This document shows positions 11,301 to 26,300 of a DNA stretch of 64,000 bases, one piece after another. Source of the stretch: Tyto alba (Eukaryota > Chordata > Aves > Strigiformes > Tytonidae); contig NW_024881278.1 of the NCBI RefSeq assembly GCF_018691265.1, positions 558,001 through 622,000 of the forward strand, in the 5' to 3' direction. The translations under genes were made by a program, and so were the position numbers. Numbering within the stretch: the first letter of the stretch is position 1; the number at the start of each line of letters is the position of its first letter. Under the pieces are notes generated by a model. The model was not told the origin of the DNA, did not search any database, and worked only from the letters and a program-made list of their open reading frames with translations.

Positions 11301-14300
11301 TTAGCTGATCATTGTCTAAATTATCAGCTGCTGACATTAGGAATACATACAAGGTACATAAAATGTAGTTATGGTCTTAAGCCTATTAGAAAATACTGTC
11401 TGAATCTTCTTGGGTGAGCAACAACCTTAAATAAAATCACTCTGAAATTCAAGCAGATGTCTGCCTAGGTTAAATCCGTGTGGCCTGCAAGGATCCAGTT
11501 AGCCTGCAGTGTTCATGAAGAGTTCATGTTCGCTTGCCACTTCCAGAGTCCATGGTGAAGTAGGGCATTGTCAGATCTGTATTCTCAAACCCGACGAATG
11601 GGTAAGAAAGGGGAGAAAAGATGAGGAAGAGGCCTTTTAGTGTTTTCATCTGCCTTAGTCTTAGTATTCTAAAGCAGCATTCTTTGAGGGAGCTGGAAAA
11701 GTACTGGTAAACCTCACAGTGGGTAGAGATCCTGTTAGGTCCTTTAGTGAGTGTGCTAATAATAGCTGTGATTTTTAGACAGAATGGAAGAAGGATGAGA
11801 AGCATGCTTTGTCACTTTCCCTACCCTCCAAGTTTTCCTTGTAGCTATGGAGAAACATCTTTCTTACCAAGTTCATGATGTGCATTCAGAAAAACAATCC
11901 TTTTAAATACTTTTTTTTTTTTTGCTACTAGGTTGTGTCAGGGTTTGTTCTGCTTCTGTCTTAGTCTCTGCTTATTGGTATTCTCCTACTTGTATGCATT
12001 TGCTGAAAATAGCTGAATTTGAGGGTTGACATTTTTGCTGTACCTCTTCATTGTAATGAGGTCTCCCTCTAGCTTTTCTGTCCCCTTAAATGGAGAATGC
12101 AAAATGCCAGCTTATCAGTATTTTGCATAGCTATGGGAGAGCTGTCTGCTCCTTCATGCATGCAGACCATTCCACAGAGAAACAATTTAAAGCACTTAGG
12201 AGTGGACAGGCATATTATTTGATTAGTTATGATGCTTCATAGGTATCTAGGTCATCAGAGTATCTTCTTTTTCCCCTTCCCTGGAAGAATTGTAGCTTCA
12301 GGCACTTCTCTCTTCTGCTTACAGTTTATGTAACAATTGTAGGTATATGTTCCTTAACATCCCAATGGTCTGAGAGTGTATTAAATGTATCTTCCCCCCT
12401 CCCCTACACTCTCAGTCTTATTAGAGATCCAAACAAATCTTTGGAACTTAGCTCATCGGTCCTATTTATAGCTGAAATATTCAAAACATTTAATTACTTC
12501 TGGCCTTAAAACGAGCTACTTGGCAGTATTTAATAGCCAGCAATAGGAAAGTAGTGATGCATTGAGGTCTGTGGCAGCGCTATAGCTTTTATGTAGGTCT
12601 TGCTGTGAGTTTATTGCATGGAGTAGGACTGCTGAAGAAAGGGGAGGACAGTTTTGTGACTAGATTTAAGTTTGTGTGTGTGTTTTTTTTTTTTTTTTTC
12701 TGGTAGATGTGCCAGATTTTTTACCTTACCCAAATAAGGTTTGAAGATTAACCTATTTATTTTTTTTTTTTCCTGTGCTCTGGAACTCAGTTCACACATG
12801 CCTACACTTTCCTCTGTTCACTACACCAAAACAAGAAACACTTAAATAGTTTGTCTCCTTTTTCTCTAATGAAAATTTCCTAGGTGAAGCTCTGAGAATG
12901 TATTGCAATTAAATGTGGTGCAGCAGTTTCCTCATAACTTATTTTAAGCTTTTGATTTGAGCTGTGAACTCCCTCAGGCCATGGAGGTAGAACAAGATTT
13001 TGAGCCAGATGGTCTGAGGTTAGCGTAGCCCACTTCAGCTTGCTCTAACATTTGGATGTGTGTGGGAACCTATCATGCATCTGTATTGAGCTATGAGCAG
13101 GGGATTTAGATTGCTTTTGTATGGACACAAATGTGTGGTGTCCATACAGCACCAGGAGAAAGAGTTTGGGGATGCTGAGAGCTGAAGTATCTAGGTGTAC
13201 TGGAAGTTTTGATTTAAAGTTGAACTTCTAGCAAATGCAGGTTTCTATACAAACAAGGTATTAAGATGCTAGCTTGAAGATGTACAGGGTGAAGTCTTTA
13301 ACTCCTTGTGATAGAGCAAATGGAAGGAGTACTGATGAGGGCCATCTATGCTAATGGCAGGGACTTCTTTAGACTTTGTTCATGATCTAAGTTTTAAGCC
13401 ACTGAAAAGCAAATGGAATTTAAATTTGTTTTAGTGTTGTGCTGCATCTGTGTGCAGTTGTCTGTGCCCAACCCACTGTCTAGAGAAGCAATTACTAGTT
13501 GTCAGTGCTTGTTGATCAAAAACTTAAACTGTATCTAAACCTGAGTTTAGCAATTAGTGTGTGCTTTTTATTGTCATGAAAGAATGTAAATGATGTGTTT
13601 AACAAGCTCAAGCTGTATTTGGGTTGAAACTTAAAGGTAACTATGTTTGTACTTTCTTTCAATTAATGTGCTTAAAGAGAGAAACTTGCATTTAAAGCAG
13701 GCTGTCTCTTACTTTTGTAGTGTGCAGGTTGAGCTGACTGTTCTTGCTTCCATGTTATTACACTGCAGGACAAATAGGTCATTAACTGCTAGCTGTGTAC
13801 TTAGGGAAAGCTGGAATTAGCTTTTCTTTTCACCTCATACGTTTAGAAATGGGTTGTTTAGTTCAGTTCAGTTGAAATATTGTCTGTACGTACACAAGAA
13901 GCTACTGTTCTCAAAATGTAGCTTAGCATTTCAACAAATGGTGCTTGTTCTAGATATGTAGCTGTCAGTAGTGTCAATAGTAGTCCTTCTGTAGTTGTTG
14001 CTGAGTGAAGAGTTTATAGGGAAACTGGGTGGTAGTATCTTCTCTTGGCTATATTTGCTTCCATTCAAGTCTGTCTGCTTCTGTGTTTTGCTGTACAGTA
14101 TTGCTTCTCTTTTTATCTCCTACCCTGTTTGGCTTGGATTAGGAGGTGATTATGCACAATCAGAACTCACGTGCTCTAATTGAATGATTCAGGTTGGAAG
14201 AAGCCAAAATGAAGTAGGGGGTGATTAGCAAACAGCCATAGTAATAGGCCTGAATGCATGGCAGACTTCGGGCCAAGTCCAGTTGATGATCTTTTTGCAT

Positions 14301-17300
14301 CAGTTCTAGCCAGAGTGGTAGGTATGACTGTAGTCTGGAGTGTGTTAGTTCAGTAGTACAGAAGCTTCAAAGATCAGATGAACATCTTAGAAAAAAGAAA
14401 AATGTAGCTATAGCTTTCTGGGCCAGCAACACTGTGCTGCAAGCTCTCCTGCCATGTACTTTGACAGATGAGTGCTTTCTGTATGTACTAAAAGCCTGAG
14501 GTCCAGTCTTCTGTGCACTTGAGGGTTTCCAACAGCATTGGGAACCAACCCTGTGAGTGAGTTGGATGAATCTACCAGACTGTCTTTATTCTGGCAGGAG
14601 GCAGCATTGCCTGGCTGTTCTGCATGCAGTGTGAGGAGCTATCAGTTATGCATCTGAAACAACACCACTCTGAGTGTGAATGTATAGGGTGGATTATGCT
14701 GGGTCCTTACCCCCATTATTGGGATGGAACTGGACTTCTTAAAGTGTTAAGAGACACTATAAAAACAACCAAACCAACCAAACAACAAAAAAGCCCCAAA
14801 CAGAAGTCTTGCTTTGGTTGCCTCTGTAACAGTACTGAATGTATTGTCATGGAGACCCACATAAGGAGGCTGCCATGAGCTCTGCAAGTCCAAATTACCA
14901 TCCAGTTGGCAAGAAGTACTTCAGTGGAGGGGTGGTCACTCTTTGAATGTCACCCCTTCTAGTGTTAGTCCTCATCTGTTTCTATACTTGATTTGCTGGG
15001 ATTGAACTACTCCAAGAACCTAGAGCAGTTTGTGGTCCTTAGACTGGGCTTTAGGACAAATCCACGTAAATTCTGAGTTTCAGGTATACTGTGACCATCC
15101 TGGGATGGGTGAGGGAAAGTGGGGGGAGAAAGTAAGGATGAGGGTTTCATGTTTTGAATTTCAATAACTCCTGGCCTGACTTGACTTGACAGTGCTATCA
15201 GCATGCTTATTTTTTGAACCACTTACAGAACTTACTACAATGCTGCTGCATTTTTTTGCAGAAAACTGGACTGTGAAGTAGGAATTCTTGTCCTGACCAT
15301 TGTTTTGAGAGACTCCTCTGAAGGTAGTTCTTGGAAGTAGAATGTGATCCTTCTGCCCAGGATGCCAAAGCGTTCTAGAAAGGCTTCCAAAGTACTCCAG
15401 TGCTGCCTGAGACAGTGACAGAGTAACAGGGTAAGCAGTCAGAAGGTAGTATAGAGGACCAAAAAGGTTGTGACATCTGCCTAGGAGCAGGTTAGTTTAT
15501 GCTGCAGGGACAAGCAGTAGTACTTGTTCTACAGTTAACATACTTCATTTGTGCAATATCTGTCCTGGTAACTACTAATTAGTTTAATATATCTTGAAGG
15601 GAAGGTGTTCTCTGCAACTTGAGCATGAAGTTATCAAACCAGCTCTTCTGGATGGATCAAATTTCCTTCACAGCTGTCAACACTGTAGTTGTCCACCCTC
15701 TAAAGTGCTTGATTCATGGCGAAGTTGGTTCTTCCTGTAGGTAGCTTGGGAGCTGTCAGATATATTAGGCTGGCCAGCTAAAAAAAAAAATCCCAAACAC
15801 ACGCACACAAAAAAAAAAAAAATCAAAGAACCCCACAAAGCCCTCCAACCCCCTAAAAGAAACTCCACCAAAATCCAACAAACCAACTTGACCCAAAACA
15901 AACAAAAAACCCAACTTAGTGGTCTGGACTTGATTTTCCAATTTCTGCTGGTAAGTAAAACCGAATAGGGCCGGAGATGAATCTTTTCTCCTGTCAGAGC
16001 TAAGTGAGCTTCAGGAGTGCAGAATGCTATTAACAAGATGTGGGCTTTTAATGGGCATATTGTGTGTAAGCTCTTGACAGTACTATGCACTTGTGATAGG
16101 GAGAATCTGCTTGCTTAGAAATAACTAATGATGAAAGACCATTCTACTTGCTTGGAAAGCTTCTTGGCTTGAAGAGACTTTGGCTGGTTATGCTCTGCAC
16201 TGGTGGAAGGATGCTGCTACGACTTATTTGAGGTCTGCTAAGGTTCTGATGATTTCCAGGTAGGAAAAGATGGTTAACATGAGGCTCCAAGTGAATGAAG
16301 AGAAGTTGCAGATCTTGCTTCAGACTATTTTACAGTCTGCCTTAATTTATAAAACTGATACCTTACTGCAGCTAAAGTGAAGTATACATTTAAATAAAAG
16401 AATATAAGGCTGTTTTAAGTAATCAAGTTAAGCTTGTTGCCTTGGGAATACATAGAAGCAGAGGCTTTGATACATTGTGTGAATATCTGTTTGCTAAAAC
16501 ACAGGTGTCTCTTCTTGGAGCTATCTAATAATGCTTTTATCAATAGAATTATTCCCTTTATGTTTCTAGGCTGTGATGATGAAGGCTTGCTTTTCTGGCT
16601 GTCAAAATCTTCGTACCTCACCTGGGCTATCCCCCCAAGCTTTCTGGCCTACAAAGGATGCTACCTATATGGGGCAAAGCCTGTTTTGTAAACTCTTTTG
16701 AAAGAGGGCTTGTTTAATTTCTGGGAGTATAAAAGCTTTAGGCCAAAGGTGAGAATTTTTTCTTCTGAAGTGGTGACCACTGTTGTGTCAATGTAGTTTG
16801 TATAGTTTGGTGTCCTGTTGACAGCTTTTATTTGTCAAGCCTGCTGGTGCAATTGAATTTTTTGGCCTGCTTTCTCAACCAATTTGAGAGATGCTAGAGG
16901 CTCTTTTGCATACCCACTGGGATAATGTTGGAGTTTTAGTTCTAGCTGCTTATGATTTAAACATTCAAGCTTAACAAGTTAAGCTTAAATGTTCCTGTTC
17001 AAACCAAGTACTACGCTAGCTTAATATATTCAAACATTTTTTTTTTTTTTTTTTAAATATTTAGTGCTACTGGCCTTTAGGTCAGTACAGATTCGATGCT
17101 TGGAAATGGAAACATCCTCTCTGATTTGCAAGGAATTGAAATGTCAGAACCTGCTAAAGAGACAGCCACTGGAAAAACTCCAGAGTCACTATGTTACAAG
17201 TTTTTCAAGTTCATGCTAATAACTCAAATGTCTGGTTACATCCACAAAACAGTTGGAGCACTGTTTGTAAGTCTTTTGCTGAGGATGGTATCTAGGATGC

Positions 17301-20300
17301 AAAGTCTGGCAGGAGTGACTTGGCAGGTCCTGTGGGTATTGGCAGGGTCTCTGCCATGGACGAATTAAACTGTGGTGTGTTCCGTGGTGCCTCATGACAC
17401 ATCCCGCAGCAGAACACTGCTTCTGGACTGCTTCCCCAGGAAGCACAGGGGCCATGTAACATACCTGCATGCAATGCATCCAGTAACCAGAGATGGCTGC
17501 TGCTTTGCCTTTGTTAAAGCAATGCTTGGAAATGCAAGCATGACTACAAGTCCAGCATAATTAATACAGTGATGTTCCCATATAAGTACCTGCTAGGAAG
17601 GTGCCTCAATTAGGTTTGTGCACATGAGGTTCTGATAGAATATGGCAAAATGTAAATCTGGAGTTAGAGGTAATTCTGTAAGCATAAAACCACTTCCAGA
17701 TGCTTGATAGGAAAAGTGGAGTTGGGCCAGTGGTAGAGTTTGTTTACACTGTGGGACAAACTTCAATATTGTGATACTTGAACAAGAGAGGAGACTTCGT
17801 CTTGGACAGGTTGGTTTGGTTTTCTTTTAGGCCTCTAACCCAGTAACTCCTGAATTCTGGAGGTCAGGAAGATAGGATATTGGTACCATTGCGCTATATG
17901 TCTGAAGGGCTGTGTAACCTTAATTTATCATTCATTAGTAACTTAAATCTTGTCTGAGTTACAGTTCTTCCAGCTATTGGGTGATCTGGAAAGTGTATTA
18001 ATTCTTTAACTGTGTACAGAATATTATCTTAACTCTTTTTGATAAGAGTTGGTAGTTACTGTTGTTAAGTCTTGCTTAATAATGTGTCACAGGAAAAGTA
18101 TGAAGCCAGAGACGACTACAGTGTTTTTCATTTTTCTTATCTCAGAACTGTTAGAGCTTGGACGTGGAGTTTATCCTCTTTCAAGCAGTGAATAGGCACT
18201 CTGAGATCTGCTGTATTGAGAATTGAAACAGGTGTAATGTGTTGGAATTAGAGGAATTTAGTAATTTAGTGATGTATGTAATCCTACATACTAGATCAGT
18301 GGTCTGTCTTGTACATGTTGGCAAGGAAAACTGACAGAAAACACTGATTTTATTTTTTTCCCTTACAATAGTATAAGAAGGTGGTGATGTAAAAATGGCC
18401 TTTTTTTGGTCCTCTTTGGAGATTATCTGGAAAAAGTAATTAGTTTAAAATAAAAGGCCCCTGATTTTTAATGGAAATCATACTTAAGAAGCCTTTAAAA
18501 GGGGCTTCTATGCTGAAAACCAGTTTTCTTTTGTGATTTCTTGAAACACAGAGGAGGATGATCTGAAAAGTAGACTATAGGCAAAGCTGCTGATAAGAGA
18601 ACTGCTGTTGATCTCATTGTCTGCACGTGTGCATTCCCAAGAACATCACTCTTGCTGCTGGGAATGAAAGCCCACCTCAAGGCTTCACTTCAAATAAATG
18701 TCTAGTACCTTAACCCTCTGACTTGCTAATGTATTTGTAACCTGTCAATTTACAGGTAAGCATTATGAGGAAGAAGAGGAGGAGGATGCCCTACCTGACT
18801 CAGATGCCCTTCCAGACTCGGATGATGAGGTGGATTTGGATAAGCCGCGCCCCATACAGATTGTTCTTGCTCATGAAGACGACCATAACTTTGAATTAGA
18901 TGAAGCAGCATTGGAAAAAATCTTGCTTCAGGAACACATCAAAGATCTTAACATAGTAGTTGTGTCTGTAGCAGGAGCTTTCCGCAAAGGAAAATCTTTT
19001 CTGCTGGACTTCATGCTTAGATACATGTATAACAGGGTGAGTAATTTGGATTTTCCTTGCAGAGGTAGTTTGTATTTTAGTCATTTGCCTTTGTATTTGT
19101 TGACTTGAACACAAATATAGCAGATGAAATTTTTCTTTCTTACTGGGGAGGTGGGGAAGCCAGTTTCTACTCTGAAGTGTATTTGAGTGACAGTTTTTCC
19201 AATATAAATTTTCCTGCAGTTATCAAAGGAATTTACTGGTGTCCTGATGTAAGTGGGCTTGAGAAGAGCTTGAATTGAGGGAGTGTGGTGGCCTTCTAGT
19301 TGAGCTGTGGAGAAGGGCTCAGCCAAGTGGTGGTTTGGAAGGATCTTGCTTTGACTTGATCTGAAATCATACTGTAACACTAGCTTACTTGTTCTTGTAA
19401 AAAAGAATCTTGCCACATAGCTATTGGAGAGCTAAATCTGCTTAGATCTGAGGTATGGCAGAAAGGATCAAGTCTGTTTGATGCTTGGAATGTGTCTCTG
19501 AACATAATCCAGGAACTCTTTAAATTCAGGTAATTGGTTAATGAATGTCTGATCCAAAAATCAATTTCTTCTTTTAGTTTGTAGCTTTTGGCTAGTGTTG
19601 TGTTGTGTTCTACTATACTTTGAACTCTTGGCTGATAAGGTGAAGGTGGGATAGGGCCTTCTGTGAACATACACATCTGCCTGTCACACTGTGGTGTGTT
19701 TCTTTTAATCTGCGTAATAAATATTGACAATTTTGTTGCTTTTTGAAGCTCTTAAAAAACCCAGAACTGATTCCTTTTTCAGTCACTGTTCTTCAGAGTT
19801 AGAATTCACAATAGCAGAAACTAACCATGACTGCTTCTATTTTACCTTTGTGTTAGCTGGCTTGAGGAGAAACCAAGATGAACCATGCAGTTACAGGAAA
19901 TATGGGAATATTGCAAAGAAGCTGCTGGTAGTTGGCAGATGAAGACTTCCTTTCTCTCACTCCCAGTAGTGCCTGCTATTGAATTCCACTTGCTGATTTG
20001 CCAAGAGGTCTGTAATAAACACAGAGGATATGGTAGAAGGAATACAGAGTAGCAAGCTGGTGTTCCCGACTTCTTAAGACCCTTTTAACGTAGGGAAGAA
20101 TAAACGTTTCACTGATACAGCTGTTCATTGGGTGGCCTCGTGTGTGTGTATATGAACCCTATCTAGTGTCCTGTTTATATTAAAAACAAACACCCCCACA
20201 CCCAGTGCAAACAAACAAAAACCCCAAACTCTCCAGAAGTATAGCAAGCTGAGCTAGATGGTGACTGGGTAGAGGTAGTGCTAGTCCCTTCCAAGAACAG

Positions 20301-23300
20301 AAGGGGTAGGCTTTGAACAAATACTCTGACTTTCAGATTGTGAAATAAAACAAAAGTTCATAGAACAAAGCTTACTGAAACATTGTTTCAGCCTTGTATA
20401 ATATCATGCCTCTCTGGTCCCTTTATTGTGCAATTACTTTTTTCAGTTTTCTATAGGTGTTCTTCAAAATACCGTTTGTTTCACTTTAAGATGAAGGCAG
20501 ACTTGGCTGTCTCCTGTAACAACTAGCAGACCAAAAGCAGAGAGGTCTTGCTCTCCGTGTGCTGCTTCTGGATGGGCGTTTGCATTCTGAAGCTGTAATG
20601 CAGGCCCTTAGCTGAGCTGATCCAACTCAACGATGCATCAGAAGACATTGTACTTTGCCAAATGGTTTTCCTGCGAGCTCAGTGATGTAAACTGGCTTAG
20701 GGAAAGAGCTTGACAAGCATCAGAGATGCTGCAAACTGATTGATGGGAGTTGGGGGTGAGAGGAGATAAGTGCAATGCCTCTTCCTGAGTACTGCTGAAT
20801 TGTATCAAATCAAAGGGTATCCTCTATGCTTGTACAAATTTCAGTACAGGAGGGGAGGCCTTGTTAGAGTTTTATAGTAACCTTTAGTCTAATTGCTCCA
20901 TCCTCAGTCAGGCTTAATTGCAAGTCTATTTTCTGTGAACTAAATATTGGATCCTGCACAAAATACTAAAGTATCTGCATTCAGTTTGTACACTAATAAC
21001 AAAATTTTGGGATATTCTTCCCTGTGGATATTAACATGTGTGATGAAAGACTTGACAAGGTACTTCAGAATCCCGTTTTCTTGTCTTAAACCAAGAGCGG
21101 GGAGGTCATGTGAAAAGTTACCATTTAAAAAAAATATCACTTGTGCCAGTTGAAGTCACAGGTAGGATTTTGGCATGGCTGAGACTGGTCACTAACTTCA
21201 GGGAGGTGGGCATTTCACTTCAAGCACTTAGTGTTATGATCGCTCATTTGAAATAGAACAGAATAATCTGCCACAAAACAGCAGCAGTTGTGTACTCAGC
21301 ATGCAGCTGCAAGGATCCTGTGATCTTTGTTGCAGTTTAAGCCTTATTAAGGGTTGGGTGCAATAATACTGATAAATTTAGATTTAAAAGCTTTTTTTAC
21401 AGGCGTATGACCTTCTTAGCTTGTATTAATATGCAGAGTGCACCGTGTGTTAATGACACTATGCAAATAAAGCTGCATTGGTCCCTTCCTTAGTGTGGAA
21501 TATAGAGAGGTTATCTTTTTAGGTGACTGATACAAAATTGTAGTGCAACTTCTAGCTTGATTTCATGTAGGAACAGAGTCTTTTTTTTTTTTTCTTCTTC
21601 CCATCTGGTGAATATCTTTCAAGTCACCTTGATGGATGGAGACTTAAAATACTGAGTTTTAACTGAGCAAAGATGAAGGTAACAAGCTCGTGGTGCTTCA
21701 GAGTGATGCAAAGGTCAGTCAGAGACAGGCTTAAGTACATCATCCACCAGATGAAGCAGCTTCAGCTGAAGTTGTGCCTGTTAAGAGACCAAAGTCTCCT
21801 TTGACATGAACCACGTGAAATCAAATGTGGTCATATATAGTGCTCATTGAGGGACTTGTCAAAAGATTTGTGCATATTTGGCCTGAAGTGCTACAAATAA
21901 GGATAACTTCTGGGCCAAACTGGGAAAGAGTGTTCTTGTATCATAGCATGGTTTGGGTTGGAAGGGACCCTAAAGCTCATCCAGTGCCCCCCCCTGCCCC
22001 GGGCGGGGCCCCCTTCCCCCAGCCCAGGGGGCTCCCAGCCCCGTCCAACCTGGCCTGGAACCCTTCCAGGGAGGGGGCACCCACAGCTGCTCTGGGCACC
22101 CTGGGCCAGCGCCTCACCCCCCGCACAGGGAACAATTTCTGCCTTAGATCTCACCCAAATCCACCCTCTTTCAGCTTAAACCCATCACCCCTCATCCCAC
22201 CCCCACACCCCCTGACCCAGAGTCCCCCCCCCACCTCTCCTGCCCCCCCTTTAAGCCCTGGGAGGCCGCTCGAAGGGCTCCCCGGAGCCTTCTCTTCTCC
22301 AGGCTGAACCCCCCCAACTCTCTCAGCCCGGCCCCCCAGGGGAGCTGCTCCAGCCCCCCCAGCATCTCCGTGGCCTCCTCTGGCCCCGCTCGAGCAGCTC
22401 CGGGTCCTTCTGCTGTTGGGGGCCCCCGAGCTGGCCCCAGCACTGCAGGGGGGTCTCCCCAGAGCGGAGCAGAGGGGGAGAATCCCCTCCCTTGACCTGC
22501 TGGCCATGTTTCTTTTGATGTAGCCCAGCATGCAATTTGCTTTCTGGGCTGTGAGCACATGTTGCTGGCTCACGTTCAGTTTTTCATCCACCAATACCTG
22601 CAAATTCTCTTCCTCGGGGCTGTTCTCAATCTACTGCTTGCCCAGCCTGCATTTGTGTTTGAGATTGCCCTGACCCATGTGCAGGACCTTGCACTTGGCC
22701 CCTTGTTGAACTTTGAGGTTTGCATGCATAAATGATAAATAGAACATATTGTTGAATAATGTAACAGATTCTTTTTCAAAGGTGAAAAGCTAAGGTTCAT
22801 TCACATATACCTGTGACATATGATTCAGCATTGCAAAACTATCCTGGAGTGTACTGAAGCCCAAAGCATGCCTGGAACTTTGATTTTTCAGAGTGGTCAG
22901 TGGATGCATAAGCATCTTCTGGGATAAAAATACTCTAGGGGAAAGCTGTTCAGGTTTTGCTTAATCTCTCTGGTAGAGGTGTTTGTGCACGACAAAACAA
23001 ACAAAAAACCCCACCAAACAACTTCTAAGGAGCTGTGATTCTCTTGGATACTTGTGTTAATTTTCTGAATTTTTATCTGCTCATCTCATTTATTTTTCCA
23101 TGTCTGATCCAAACAGCAGAGCTGAATGGTGTGCACTTAGTATCTGGGAGAATGCTGGTGCAGAACTGCTTGATTGCCTTCCCCTCTTAGTATAGCTTTT
23201 TCTGCATGCTGCTAGGCAGGAGGAATACATGCAGGTTTTTTCCCATCCCCCTTTAGAAATAAGCAGTTTCACTTACTACAAATAAGTGTTTCTATTCTGT

Positions 23301-26300
23301 ACAGTCCCTGGGTGCTCGTGCTGTTTTCTGAGATGTGTCTTAAGTTCTTTTCTGAAAACTGCCAGTGGAGAGTCAGCAAGGTAGAGACCATAGCCTAGTG
23401 AATTGAGAAGTCTCCCCTTTGACCTTCTCAAAGAGCACACTTTCCTGGCTGGTAATCTTCTCTAGGTAGTCAGAGGCAAGTCATTAAATGTCTTTCTGGT
23501 CTGCCAGCATACTGTATTCTAGCCTGTGAAATAAAGGGTTTTTTCTAAGCTCCCTCATCAGTTGAACTACTCTCTGCCTACCACTTCTATCTTGTGGGAT
23601 TTCAGTGTATATAAACCTCTCACAGTGAAACTTCCTCAGGGTGCCTGTTCATGCTCCTTACTTGCCCAGTACATAAACTGTGTTTCTGGGTTAAATGTGC
23701 TCATATAACGGCTGGATTCTTCGGTGTTAGCAACTGTTCAGTGTGTTGCCTGGCCTTGAAGACCAAAGACCTTGCTTGTTACAGTACTGTCAGTCAGAAA
23801 TGTTGGCTGCAAACCGTGCTTGACTCTGATAGTCTTTTCCAAAGTGAGCAACGTGCCAATAAAACTTCAATATGGATGTGTTGATTGACTTGTGTCAAAC
23901 TTGTGATGTGACCTTTTCTCTTGAATCCTAATCACTTAGGGAAAAAGTATTTGATAACTGACAAGTATCTTCTGGTCCTTGCCTAGTCTCCTTGGCTTCT
24001 GCAAGCTAGCCTTGGGAGTTGTGCTGGGCTCTGTTAGTGCAGGGGCTTAGATGCTTAGCTAGTTTGAGCAGCTAACCTGTTTGTGAGGGGGAAGGGAGAG
24101 GATTAAGTCAAGATCAGGTTTTTTTGTTCCTTGAAGGGGTTTATCTGTTTCTATAGTTAAAATACAGGCTACTTCCAAGGGTGTTTGAGTTGAGTTCTCT
24201 CAAATGTGAGAGAAAAGCATGAGTGTGAAGTGGAATTAATGGACAAAACTGAGGTGTTCTCATTACCTCAGAGTGCTTGAGACTTGAGAGTTGTGCACAT
24301 ATACTCTTCGATGAATGAAGAGTTGTGCAACTGCTGAAATGCGGTAGACTCAAACGACATTTCTTCATGGGTGATCTTGAAACATGGTAGAGTATCACTG
24401 TGTTTTAATATTTTGTGTAGTGTGGTCAGTCGGCTCTGAGGAAAATGGGAGAACAATGTGTAAGTCCGCTAAAACATAGTATGTTTAAAAAAAATAAAAA
24501 TCTCTTTGATTTTAAGTAAGTTTCTCCTCTTGTGTTACAGACTTCTCCTTGCTGGATAGGTGGAAACACTGAGCCATTGACTGGGTTTACATGGAGAGGT
24601 GGATGTGAACGGGAAACCACTGGCATTCAGATTTGGAGTGAAGTGTTTGTAATTGATAAACCCAATGGAACAAAGGTAAGTGCTTGACTTAAATAGGTGT
24701 ACGTAAGGATTTTTGCCTCTGTGTATACCTTTAATGCCATGGGTTTCACGGAGGCACTTGCTTTCATTGCTTGCTTTCCTTTGCATTCAGTAGCTGCATA
24801 ACATATTTGGAAACCTTATATCAGTGTAAGTACTAATTCTCCTGCTGGATTGTAAGATTCAATTTCCAACAGTAGTCCCATTCTGAGAGTACTTTGTTTT
24901 GGCAAAGTGTACTCTGCCCAGGCTGATGGGTGGGTTATCCACAGGATGTTGTAAAACTGTAATGGCTCTAAATACCATATATAGACAAATGCTGTGATAA
25001 GAACAGCTCTGTAACAAACACTTTTTTGAGAGGTGAGAATGTGTTTAAGCGTGTAGCTCTGTACTAGTGAAATGTAATGCTATACATTTAATGCTATACG
25101 TGGTTAGAAGTACTGGAAACAGCTTTAGTGTCTGGAAGCTGGTCCTTCCATGTAGTTTAACAGGTAGTCCATAAAAAAGGACTAAGTCTAACAGTGGGAT
25201 AAAAGGCACTAACTAATCAAAGCTGGCGCCTCTTCTTTAACTGTGTCAGTTTAACTGCAAAGTTTGGTTGTAGGTGTGTATCTTCATGCTGAAACAAAGT
25301 GCTAATGTTAATAAATATTTACTCCACAGTACGGGTGGGGTATCTTGAGCTATTCACGTTTTCCTGAACCATAAGCTTGTGGTTATTTAACTTTCATACC
25401 CCTTACATTTGCAAAGGAAATGTCTTGATGTCCAGTGAATATTGGACACTGATCTTAAGCAGATTTAGGGTTTAGGGGTGTTCAGGAAGTTTTATCAAAT
25501 TTCATAGCTAACAAAAAACAGTTCTCTGGCTAAGAAACAGTTAAGTTGTGAGGATCTGTTTATGCTCTGGGACAAATCACTTGTTACTGCTTCATCGCTG
25601 ACTGAAAGAGAAGGGAATTGTAGTAGATCCCAAAGATGGGAATTGGACAGGTTAACTTTTATCATTAAGATCACTTAATTCCTTGTCATTCCTTCAGACA
25701 GTCAGTATGAATTATCTTGTTTTCTTCTGAAAATGATTATTTTAAGATAGATACATTTTTTAAAGTAACCATCTCACTCTTGGCTCTAATGAACTGTACT
25801 GGATTGTCAGCTGAGACTGAACTTCTTCCAGTGAATAAAATAAGAGCTGTCTGTACCCGCAGTGGGCTGAGGGAGGCTGTTTCTGTGGGAGAGGGTAACT
25901 AGTGTAACAAGGCCAAGGACTTATGGGTGATGACGTGACCCTCTAGTTGCTGCTTACTCAGCTGTAGGTGTGTATAGGCATGGAGCCTATACGTGTAGGT
26001 GTGTATATGTGCAGGGAGCTGACTGACCTTTAATAATTAGGTATAGGCAGAGACTTGCTCTACTTGAAATGGAATTTATCCCAATGTCCTGGAGTCTGAA
26101 AATGTTAGCAACTTGGTTAACTGTATCTGCTCTTTAAAACTCTCTAGGTTGCTGTACTACTTATGGATACCCAAGGCGCCTTTGATAGCCAATCCACTAT
26201 CAAAGACTGTGCAACGGTTTTTGCGCTGAGCACCATGACGAGTTCTGTTCAGGTGAGAATACCTGTGTTGGCAAATAATGGCAGCTATAGGAATCCTCTA

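Noticed and set aside
16122..16240. Possible C/D-box snoRNA (ATGATGA word) in ATL2 intron 1
   Set aside because: No D box at the right distance and no terminal stem; the same holds for the ATGATGA at 35373.
21825..22307. 160-codon plus-strand frame rich in proline
   Set aside because: It is antisense to the C-rich part of the CR1 element and has no splice or promoter context.
22151..22603. 150-codon minus-strand frame as a host gene
   Set aside because: It is the degraded carboxy end of CR1 ORF2, part of the LINE fragment.
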